Assembly (NCBI RefSeq): GCF_022427145.1 | Contig: NZ_JAKSXN010000021.1 | Coordinates: forward strand, 1 to 64,000 | DNA from: Paenibacillus timonensis | GTDB lineage: Bacteria; Bacillota; Bacilli; Paenibacillales; Paenibacillaceae | Direction: 5' to 3' | Length of the DNA: 64,000 nt | In this document: positions 8,870-15,744 of the stretch, one piece after another | Numbering within the stretch: position 1 is the stretch's first letter | Layout: every line of letters starts with the position of its first letter | Notes under the pieces: model-generated | What the model was told of the DNA's origin: nothing | Databases searched by the model: none | What the model saw: the letters and a program-made list of their open reading frames with translations, nothing else | Program-made: the position numbers and the translations under genes

Positions 8870-9069
8870 AGGTTGTTTTAAAATCGGCTTCTTAGTACGA
8901 AGCACTTTCAAGCAGCGTAATCGACGTCGAATCTTGAATTCAGCCGAGCCAAAGCGGATGCTTCCGAAGCATGTTTCCTACGGAAACATTTCAGCTGCTC
9001 ACGTAGCCTACGACTACGCTCCGTTGCTCCGTCTCTAGCTTCACCCAACCTTCTCGGTGCGAACAACCT
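8870..9069. repeat. Structured intergenic repeat, copy 2
   Basis: This 200-bp copy is in the same orientation as the one just upstream, with terminal inverted repeat AGGTTGTT/AACAACCT and a 30-40 bp insertion (about 8950-8995) that itself contains the dyad GATGCTTCCGAAGCATG and a second one, TGTTTCCTACGGAAACA. The core and central hairpin are conserved while the ends differ in sequence but stay complementary. Confidence 0.85.
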
Positions 9070-9077
9070 CAAACGGG

Positions 9078-9115
9078 GAAAACGGACCCGGCCCCAAAGG
9101 GCGGTATCCGTTTTC
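9078..9115 (-). terminator. Probable terminator of the M23 hydrolase gene
   Basis: Arms GAAAACGGA (9078-9086) and TCCGTTTTC (9107-9115) form a 9-bp stem 24 nt beyond the stop codon. The U-tract on the minus strand is short and interrupted. Confidence 0.55.
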
Positions 9116-9138
9116 GCTCGAACACTATAGCTATTTTA

Positions 9139-10356
9139 TTACAAATACGGCATCGGGTCTACCGGGTTCCCGTTAATCCGGACCTCGAAATGGCAGTGCG
9201 GGCCCGTTGAGTTGCCGGTGCTTCCCACTTCGGCGATTTTTTCGCCTTTTTTGACTTGCTGGCCTTTTTCCACCTTAATCCCGCCGTTGCGGATATGACC
9301 GTAGAGCGTCCATACGTTGTCGCCGTGGTCGATGATCACCGTATTGCCGTAACCGCTCCACCATTCCGCGACGATGACCACGCCGTCTTCCGCTGCATGG
9401 ATGTCCGTGCCTTGAGGGGCCGCAAAATCCACCCCGGTATGCTTCTTCTTCACGCCGGTAATCGGATGGATCCGCGTACCGTAACCGGAGGAGACTCGTG
9501 CGCCGTCCACCGGCAACCCGAACGAACCGCCGTTTCCTTTGAATCCGCCCGATCCGTTGGAACTCTTTTTATACTTGTAAACTTGAGCGGCTTTCAGCTT
9601 GTTCTTCTCTTGCTCCAACGCCGCCCGTTTCGTTGCCAGCTCGATCAGGAGCGCTTCCTGTTCCTCGCTGATGTCCTCGGATTGCTCGATGTCGTCGTTA
9701 TATTTTGCGATCAGCTGCTGTTTCTCGTTCTCTTTGGCTTCCAAGTCGCTTTTGCGAGCCTCAGCATCCGCATACAGCTGCTTCACTTTCGCATAATCCT
9801 GCTCCAGCTGTTGTTGCTGCTGCACGATCAGTTCCTTGTCCCGTTTATGCTCATCCAATAGGACATGGTCCTGGTTGGCGATCGCCTGCAAGGAGTCCGC
9901 CCGCTCCAGGAAGTCGGTAAAGCTGGTGGAGGAAAGCAATACGTCCAAATAGGATACGACGCCATCCGTATACATCAACCGGACACGGGTATCAAGCAAA
10001 TGGGAGCGCTCCTCGATCCGTGCCTGGGTCTCGTCCAATTTTTCCGCGGTCGTGCGCAAGTCCTGCTCGGTTTTATCGATATTGATCGAAATCTGGGTCA
10101 ACTCGTTGCTAACAACCTCAATCTGTCCCATCAATTGTTTAAGGTAATTGGTGTTCTTATTGACGTAATGCTGTGCTTCCTGCTTCTGGTTAGCGGCTTT
10201 CTCCTGTTGCCGTTTGGCCTGCTTGGCCTGCTCCTGAAGCTGCTTCAGCTCTTTGTCGATCTGGCTGATGGTTTTCGTTTTGGCGAAGCCTTCGGTAGGT
10301 TGGAAGATCAAAGCGGCTATTGCGACAATGGTGATCGTGGTTACCCATTTCTTCAA
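9139..10356 (-). CDS. EnvC/CwlO-like murein hydrolase with M23 domain
   Basis: This is a secreted peptidoglycan endopeptidase or hydrolase activator. From a TTG start (AAGGATGGGG about 7 nt upstream; an ATG 21 nt earlier is the alternative) it has about 405 residues: a signal peptide (KKWVTTITIVAIAALIFQPTEGFA), a long Gln/Lys/Glu-rich coiled coil (about 25-245), a Ser/Gly linker and a C-terminal M23 domain (about 290-402). The zinc-site motifs HTGVDFAAPQG and GPHCHFEV are intact, so it should be catalytically active, unlike E. coli EnvC. The coiled coil plus the position two genes after ftsEX suggests activation by FtsEX, as for CwlO in B. subtilis or PcsB in streptococci. It is flanked on both sides by structured repeats. 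Confidence 0.85.
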   Translation of the reverse strand: MKKWVTTITIVAIAALIFQPTEGFAKTKTISQIDKELKQLQEQAKQAKRQQEKAANQKQEAQHYVNKNTNYLKQLMGQIEVVSNELTQISINIDKTEQDLRTTAEKLDETQARIEERSHLLDTRVRLMYTDGVVSYLDVLLSSTSFTDFLERADSLQAIANQDHVLLDEHKRDKELIVQQQQQLEQDYAKVKQLYADAEARKSDLEAKENEKQQLIAKYNDDIEQSEDISEEQEALLIELATKRAALEQEKNKLKAAQVYKYKKSSNGSGGFKGNGGSFGLPVDGARVSSGYGTRIHPITGVKKKHTGVDFAAPQGTDIHAAEDGVVIVAEWWSGYGNTVIIDHGDNVWTLYGHIRNGGIKVEKGQQVKKGEKIAEVGSTGNSTGPHCHFEVRINGNPVDPMPYL

Positions 10357-10388
10357 CTTCGTTTCCCCATCCTTCATATAAGGTAGTT

Positions 10389-11034
10389 AAAAATACGGCT
10401 TTTGATCGCGATGCTATTTCTAAGGAGTATCTCGACGTCGAATCTTGAATTCAGCCAGTCGCTCCGTTGCTCACGTAGCTTCCAGCTACGCTCCGCTACT
10501 CACTCCCTAGCTTCATCCAACCTTCTTGGCGCTGAAAAGCCGAATTTTTAACCTCATTAATTTTTCTCAAGCTCGGCTTTTGATCGCGATGCTATTTCTA
10601 AGGAGTATCTCGACGTCGAATCTTGAATTCAGCCAGTCGCTCCGTTGCTCACGTAGCTTCCAGCTACGCTCCGCTACTCCCTCCCTAGCTTCATCCAACC
10701 TTCTTGGCGCTGAAAAGCCGGATTTTTAACCTCATCAAATTTTCCTAAGCTCGGCTTTTGATCGCGATGCTATTTCTAAGGAGTATCTCGACGTCGAATC
10801 TTGAATTCACCCAGTCGCTCCGTTGCTCACGTAGCTTCCAGCTACGCTCTGCTACTCCCTCCCTAGCTTCATCCAACCTTCTTGGCGCTGAAAAGCCGGA
10901 TTTTTAACCTCATCAAATTTTCCTTAGCTCGGCTTTTGATCGCGATGCTATTTCTAAGGAGTATCTCGACGTCGAATCTTGAATTCACCCGGTCGCTCCG
11001 TTGCTCACGTAGCTTCCAGCTACGCTCTGCTACA
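10389..11034. repeat. 178-bp tandem array of the structured repeat
   Basis: Four tandem copies start at 10396, 10574, 10752 and 10930, exactly 178 bp apart. Each full copy spans about 147 bp with ends CGGCTTTT/AAAAGCCG and core CGAATCTTGAATTCA, then a 31-bp AT-rich linker. The fourth copy is cut after GCTAC at about 11034, where its last bases overlap the ftsX stop codon. In this family the closing stem sequence differs between loci but remains self-complementary. Open frames in the array are repeat translations and not genes. Confidence 0.9.
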
Positions 11035-11944
11035 CCTTCAAAAACTTCCGGATCGACATCGTGCTTCCCCAAACCCCGATCAAAAGGCCCAAGCCGATGA
11101 GCAATCCGCCCAATTCCATGCCGACCTCGCTTAACGGAACCAACTGAAGGGCCAGCGTAACGTCGGCTTTCACCGAGGACACCAGCTGGTTGTAACTGAA
11201 GAACAACACGCCTACGGTAATGACGGAACCGATGAAGCCAATCAGCGCGCCTTCCACGAAAAACGGCCAGCGAATGAAGGTGTTCGTCGCGCCGACCAGC
11301 TTCATGATGCCGATCTCGCGGCGACGGGCCAAGATCGTCACCCGGATTGTATTGGATATGAGGAACATCGCCATCAGACCCAGGCCGGCCACAAAAGCGA
11401 ATCCGATATTGCGGATCGCCCGGGTGATTTTGAACAATTTTTCCACCGTGCCTTGTCCGTAATTGACCTTATAGATCGGCTTCTCTTGGTATTTCTCGTT
11501 CAGCGCGGTAATCTTGCTGGCCACGTAAGGCGCGGTCGTCGGCTCGATCACCTGAACCTCGAACGTGTCGGGAATCGGGTTTGTGGTCTCGTCGTATCCC
11601 TCCAGCAGGTCCTTGCCTTCCTCGCCCAGCTTCTCCCGGAAATCCTTCAAGCCTTCGGCCTTGGGGATCAACGTGACTTTGCTGACCTCTTCCATCGATC
11701 CGATTTCGTTATAAATCTGGTCGCGTACGGCTTCGGTCACATCCGAGTTCAAATAAGCCTTGATCTGTACCTGGCTGTCCGCCTCATCGGCAAACGAATT
11801 GACGTTCAGCACAAGCAAGGTGAACACGCCTAAGATCAGCAGCGAGACGATGATCGAGGTCACGGACGCTACCGACATCCAGCCGTTGCGGAACACGCTT
11901 TTCGCGCCTTCCCGCAAATGCCGCACGAAGGTGCTAATAGTCAT
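11030..11944 (-). CDS. ftsX: Cell division protein FtsX
   Basis: FtsX is the membrane subunit of the FtsE-FtsX ABC system that transmits ATP-dependent signals across the membrane to peptidoglycan hydrolases. The 304 residues show a cytoplasmic N-terminus, a helix near 22-44, an extracellular domain (about 45-170) and three helices in the C-terminal half, with the FtsX core motif RRREIGIMKLVGAT near 212-225. The start codon lies inside the end of ftsE (11-nt overlap), indicating translational coupling. The stop codon TAG sits within the edge of a structured repeat. Confidence 0.95.
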   Translation of the reverse strand: MTISTFVRHLREGAKSVFRNGWMSVASVTSIIVSLLILGVFTLLVLNVNSFADEADSQVQIKAYLNSDVTEAVRDQIYNEIGSMEEVSKVTLIPKAEGLKDFREKLGEEGKDLLEGYDETTNPIPDTFEVQVIEPTTAPYVASKITALNEKYQEKPIYKVNYGQGTVEKLFKITRAIRNIGFAFVAGLGLMAMFLISNTIRVTILARRREIGIMKLVGATNTFIRWPFFVEGALIGFIGSVITVGVLFFSYNQLVSSVKADVTLALQLVPLSEVGMELGGLLIGLGLLIGVWGSTMSIRKFLKV

Positions 11945-12620
11945 AACCGTATTCCCCTCTCAGCTGGTCTCGCACGATGTTGCCGTGTTCGATGGCGATG
12001 ACGCGTTTGCGCATGGTATTAACGATCTCTTTGTTGTGGGTAGCCATAACGATGGTGGTGCCGCGGAAATTGATCTCATCCAGCAGCTGCATGATCCCCC
12101 AGGAGGTCTCGGGATCGAGGTTCCCCGTGGGTTCGTCGGCAATGATGACGGACGGATTATTGACGATCGCCCGGGCGATCGCCACCCGTTGCTGCTCACC
12201 GCCGGAAAGTTGGGAAGGATCGCGATTGGCTTTATTTTTCAGCCCGACGAGGTCGAGCACTTCAGTCACGCGTTTCTTGATGATCTTCTTGGGGGCTTCG
12301 ATAACCTCCAAAGCAAAGGCAACGTTCTCGTAAGCCGTCAGCTTCGGAAGCAGCCGAAAATCCTGGAAAATAACCCCGATATTTCGGCGCACATAGGGGA
12401 TTTTGCGAGGTTTGAGTTTGCCAATGTTAAAACCGTTGACGGAAATCTGCCCTTTCGTGGGCACTTCCTCCCGGTAAATTAGTTTCATGAACGTTGATTT
12501 CCCTGCGCCGGAGGGACCAACCAAATACACGAATTCATTACGGTCGATTTTGACCGAAACGCCTCTGAGGGCGTGGGTTCCATTCGGATACGTCTTCCAG
12601 ACATCCTGCATTTCTATCAC
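11934..12620 (-). CDS. ftsE: Cell division ATP-binding protein FtsE
   Basis: This is the ABC-type ATPase of the FtsEX complex. The 228 residues contain Walker [10 protein letters not shown] (about 35-43), a Q-loop in VIFQDFRLL, signature LSGGEQQR, Walker [13 protein letters not shown] and the H-loop ATHN. The start is GTG with AGGACG upstream; an ATG three codons later is possible. It is the first gene of the minus-strand ftsE-ftsX unit. B. subtilis has a cytochrome gene (cccB) just upstream, which is absent here. Confidence 0.97.
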   Translation of the reverse strand: MIEMQDVWKTYPNGTHALRGVSVKIDRNEFVYLVGPSGAGKSTFMKLIYREEVPTKGQISVNGFNIGKLKPRKIPYVRRNIGVIFQDFRLLPKLTAYENVAFALEVIEAPKKIIKKRVTEVLDLVGLKNKANRDPSQLSGGEQQRVAIARAIVNNPSVIIADEPTGNLDPETSWGIMQLLDEINFRGTTIVMATHNKEIVNTMRKRVIAIEHGNIVRDQLRGEYGYDY

Positions 12621-12852
12621 TTGATCACGTCCTAAATCTATGATTCCGGTTCTATAGATGGCCCTATTTTACATTCGACACGTTCCTGCCAAATCCTTTA
12701 AAACCTGAGTAATTTCCTTCAAGTCCGATTTTTATTGTAACAAAGATGTTACCTCTTGAGTACCCGAAAGTTTCCGGCAGTTTGATCATACATATGATTG
12801 TACAAGGTTCTCTTCTATTAAAAATAAGGTCTTCACAATAAAGGAGACGGCG
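12621..12852. promoter_or_regulatory. Divergent ftsE/vanW promoter region with dyad
   Basis: This 232-bp AT-rich gap separates divergent ftsE and the VanW gene. It contains a dyad GTAACA-AAGA-TGTTAC at 12737-12752, a plausible operator. The same half-sites, with a 6-nt spacer, occur in front of the YhbD gene near 22.3 kb. No -35/-10 pair could be assigned with confidence. Confidence 0.4.
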
Positions 12853-14424
12853 ATGAAAAAGAAACATTTGGCAGCGTTCCTCCTCTGTGTCGGGCTCCTC
12901 GGCACGGCGTTTTGGGGAGCATTAGCTTTATATGTCTCGCAGGACACCTTGCCTCCGGGTACACTCGTGGCCGGATTGGAGCTGGGCCGGCGCCACCGCG
13001 ACGAAGCCTTGCAACTGCTCGACCAGGAGATCGCCGCGTTAAACCGGAAGCAAGTGGTGTTTACGGTGGACGGCAACGTGAAAACCATGACCTGGACAGA
13101 AGCCGGGGTCACGTTTGATGCGGAGCATTTTCGGGAGGAGGTACGTCGACTGGGGGAAGGGACATTATGGGAACGGGTGCAGGCTAGGAGGAATTTTGAT
13201 AAACAGTGGATGCTCACTATCACCTTTGATCCACGAAAGCTGCAGGCGGTATTCACTCCTGAATGGGAAAAATCCCTGTTTGGCTCCCCGGTCAACGCCG
13301 TGCGGACGATTACGGCCGACGATCAGATTCGCTACTTGCCGGGCACTGCAGTGCAGCGGATCGACTGGGATCGCTTGTTGGAGACGGTGCCGAAGCAGCT
13401 AGGAGAGGAAGTGCGCCGGCTGGAGAAAAATTCATGGCATGAACCGATCCCGACACCGGCGGCGTTGTCGTTGCCGTTATCGAAGCAGCTTCCAACCTTG
13501 CGGTTTACCGTGCCGCTGAAGACTGTACAACCCAAGATCACCGTGGATCTCCTCAAAAAAGAAGGCATCCGCCGCAAAATCGTACAATTTTCCACGAGCC
13601 TGCGGACGAGCGGAACCGGGCGTGTGCATAACGTCGACTCGGCGGCGCGCAGCATCGACGGGAGGGTGCTGGCTCCCGGGGAGATTTTCGATTACAGCGA
13701 AGCGATCGAATATGCGGAGAAGACGTTTGGCTTCCAGGAGGCGCCCGTTATTTTTGGGGGCAAGCTGGTGCCCGGAGTTGGCGGCGGCATTTGCCAGGTG
13801 TCGAGCACGCTCTACAATGCGGCGGTCCGTGCCGGGCTGTCGATCGTGGAGCGTCGCAATCACTCGCTGCCGGTCAGTTACTTGCCCAAGGGACAAGATG
13901 CCACGTTCGCCAAGGGCTACATTAATTTTCGCTTCAAAAACACCTCCGGCCACCATCTTCTCATCCGCGCCGAGGTGAAAAACCGCCAGCTCACCGTGAA
14001 ACTGTTCGGTGATATGCCGGAAAATGTCAGCTACTCGCTTGAATCCCGAACGGCGGAGATCCTCCCTCCGCCAAACAAATATGTAGCGAACGTCTCGCTC
14101 CCTGCCGGGAGCCGTCAGGTGCTGGTGCGCGGGAAGCAGGGGTATGTCGTCGAAACGTATCGCATCAAGAAGGTGGATGGCCGAACGGTCGAGCGCGCGC
14201 TGATTTCCAAGGACACGTATCCGGCGCAACCGACGGTGATCGCCGTGCGCGATACCAAGGGCGGCGCGGCTAGTGGCGGGAGTGGCGGAGGCAATGGTGC
14301 CGACGGATCAGGTGGCGGTAGCTCCAACAATAGCAATAGGATCGGACACCCGGAGGGCGCGCCGTCGGAGCGTCCACCCAAACAAATTTTGGAGGATGGC
14401 GTAACGGGTCCGAATTTTCGGTGA
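12853..14424 (+). CDS. VanW family protein (YoaR-like)
   Basis: The 523-residue exported protein has a signal or anchor segment (about 5-27), an N-terminal putative peptidoglycan-binding region (about 35-115; TLPPGTLVAGLELG, the YoaR/PGBD type), and a VanW domain (about 250-380; HNVDSAARSIDGRVLAPGEIFDYSE, GGGICQVSSTLYNAAV, RRNHSLPVSYLP) followed by a G5-like segment and a low-complexity Gly/Ser/Asn tail. VanW proteins occur in vancomycin-resistance clusters but their biochemical role is unresolved; no van genes are nearby. AAGGAG precedes the ATG by 6 nt. A run of 10 G follows the stop codon by 5 nt. Confidence 0.88.
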   Translation: MKKKHLAAFLLCVGLLGTAFWGALALYVSQDTLPPGTLVAGLELGRRHRDEALQLLDQEIAALNRKQVVFTVDGNVKTMTWTEAGVTFDAEHFREEVRRLGEGTLWERVQARRNFDKQWMLTITFDPRKLQAVFTPEWEKSLFGSPVNAVRTITADDQIRYLPGTAVQRIDWDRLLETVPKQLGEEVRRLEKNSWHEPIPTPAALSLPLSKQLPTLRFTVPLKTVQPKITVDLLKKEGIRRKIVQFSTSLRTSGTGRVHNVDSAARSIDGRVLAPGEIFDYSEAIEYAEKTFGFQEAPVIFGGKLVPGVGGGICQVSSTLYNAAVRAGLSIVERRNHSLPVSYLPKGQDATFAKGYINFRFKNTSGHHLLIRAEVKNRQLTVKLFGDMPENVSYSLESRTAEILPPPNKYVANVSLPAGSRQVLVRGKQGYVVETYRIKKVDGRTVERALISKDTYPAQPTVIAVRDTKGGAASGGSGGGNGADGSGGGSSNNSNRIGHPEGAPSERPPKQILEDGVTGPNFR

Positions 14425-14479
14425 GATTCGGGGGGGGGGGTGGCGCTGCTCCCCTAATCCACTTGTCGCGCGCCCGTGA

Positions 14480-14664
14480 TAACGGTAAAATATCACCCTA
14501 TTTTGTCGTTCTCGCGAAATTTGCACCAAATAGCATTAATAAATAACGCTATTCCACTGATTTTCAGCAAAATCTTGGGCTAGATAAGGTAATAGCGACA
14601 TTTTATCACTTTATTTCCCCGGAAATTGTCTTTCCAACTCAAATAGAGACAAAAAATCACTCTA
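14480..14664. repeat. Four-unit repeat block D (diverged type)
   Basis: Four 26-nt units lie at 14480, 14531 (direct) and ending at 14614, 14664 (inverted), giving 26-25-26-32-26-24-26 nt, 185 bp in all. The unit starts TAACGGT in the first copy and TAG or TAA in the others, and ends in CTATT plus 3 nt; interiors are AT-rich with GTGAT and TGTC segments, so each unit is itself nearly palindromic. The geometry is that of the 183-bp blocks although the sequence has drifted. It ends 9 nt from the stop codon of the second nuclease-fold gene. Confidence 0.75.
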
Positions 14665-14673
14665 TTGTCCTAA

Positions 14674-15339
14674 TTAGCCGACGATCTTCCTCCCTCGTTC
14701 ATCCAATAGGTAGGTTCGAACACGTTCTGACCCGCTCGCTGGTTGAATCCACTGTTTGTCCGCCAGGTGGTGGAGCCACTTTCTGGCGGTCTGATTCTTC
14801 ATCCCTAAACTACGAGAAACATCAGAAGGCGTGATCGGTTTGTCGGCACGTAGAAACAAGCGAAGAATTTCCCTTTCGATGAAATGTACCGCATCGATGT
14901 TTTCCCCCTCTCCCAACCACCTCCCCATAAACTGCTGCAACGTTTGTTGGCAGTAGCGCGGATTGTCGTTGACGTCATCATAGGTAAAGCGCAGCACCTT
15001 CCAGCCGTCCAGGATCAAGTCGTTTTGCCGCCGACATTGATCCGAGAAACGATCGCGGCTGATTTTGCGCAGATGCGGGCCGTATCCGTCGATTTCGATC
15101 GCTAACCGCAATCCGGAGCGAAGATAAGCAAAGTCGAGATAGCGGAATCCGTCTTTAAAATCGGTCACCTCATATTCGGGGTGAAGCTCCCGAAAATGTC
15201 CGAAGGCGGGCCACCATACTTTTTCGACAAAGGCCTTCTCCGCGTGTCCGTGCCCTTCCTTCAGTCTTCGTTCCCTCTCCCCTTGCCGACGTTCCAAATG
15301 ATCACTAAGCCACTTCGTATGTGTTTCTCGAAACCCCAT
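14674..15339 (-). CDS. DUF559-like nuclease-fold protein with winged helix (second paralogue)
   Basis: This 221-residue protein is the paralogue of the one at 4677-5327. Motifs FRYLDFAY (Asp about 69), AIEIDGYGPH (Glu about 82, Asp about 84) and RRQNDLILDGWKVLRFTYDDV fit DUF559, a VSR-like PD-(D/E)XK nuclease family, and here the acidic residues are intact. The C-terminus (PSDVSRSLGMKNQTARKWLHHLADK) is a winged helix. I chose the ATG giving MGFRETHTKW, with GGAGGAGG 8 nt upstream; longer starts fall inside the leader hairpin. A repeat block starts 9 nt after the stop. Possible roles are a repeat-binding nuclease or a defence or mobility factor; none is proven. Confidence 0.75.
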   Translation of the reverse strand: MGFRETHTKWLSDHLERRQGERERRLKEGHGHAEKAFVEKVWWPAFGHFRELHPEYEVTDFKDGFRYLDFAYLRSGLRLAIEIDGYGPHLRKISRDRFSDQCRRQNDLILDGWKVLRFTYDDVNDNPRYCQQTLQQFMGRWLGEGENIDAVHFIEREILRLFLRADKPITPSDVSRSLGMKNQTARKWLHHLADKQWIQPASGSERVRTYLLDERGRKIVG

Positions 15340-15366
15340 TCCATCAACCTCCTCCACTGGAACTAG

Positions 15367-15439
15367 AAAAAATAAAACGCCCTTCATTGACGGACTAGAC
15401 ATTCTTCATCCGACAACAAAAGGCGTGTGCTTCACGGCC
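15367..15439 (-). promoter_or_regulatory. Conserved leader hairpin with U-tract (second copy)
   Basis: On the minus strand the 18-nt motif GGCCGTGAAGCACACGCC (15439-15422) leads into a 12-bp stem (15425-15414 with 15389-15378) followed by TTTTATTTTTT. The stem sequence differs from the copy at 4590-4640 at most positions beyond the first four pairs, yet all 12 pairs are kept if G-U is allowed. It probably acts as an attenuator for the downstream nuclease-fold gene. Confidence 0.75.
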
Positions 15440-15744
15440 CGTATATTCATTTATTTATGATTCTACCATAAGCCTGGGAAATTGTCCTACCCCCACTCAA
15501 GGGTTAACAACCGGTACATTCCAGCCGATCCCTACGCCTCGCCCGAAGTTGCCGCACGATGTAAACTTGAAGTATACTGGACTGCGTCTGAGAGATCATC
15601 GCTCACTGCAATGTATGCTATAAATTCACTGCATAAAATAATCCGCCGGATCTCCAAACTATGGTAACAAGCTTCGGCTAATTTCGGCTAATCGGCCATG
15701 GTTACCGGATTGAATCGTCCAATGATAAGGAGGCTTCCTCACCC
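15440..15744. other. Intergenic region before the CynX-type transporter
   Basis: The 305-bp gap holds the outward promoters of two divergent genes. Near its right end GGTAAC and GTTACC arms (about 15664-15705) enclose a tandem TTCGGCTAAT repeat, a possible operator or leader hairpin. AAGGAGG precedes the transporter start. No protein-coding signal was found. Confidence 0.4.

Noticed and set aside
10526-11100. Short open frames giving almost identical peptides (MALKSRIFNL...)
   Set aside because: They are translations of the 178-bp tandem repeat, with no ribosome site, and are not genes.
12853-14424. Vancomycin-resistance gene cluster, given VanW and VanZ family members
   Set aside because: The two genes are 26 kb apart, with no vanHAX or vanRS; chromosomal VanW/VanZ proteins are common in Bacillota.
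15482-15667. 61-codon open frame in the gap before the CynX-type gene
   Set aside because: No ribosome site, no recognisable protein features and poor codon pattern.
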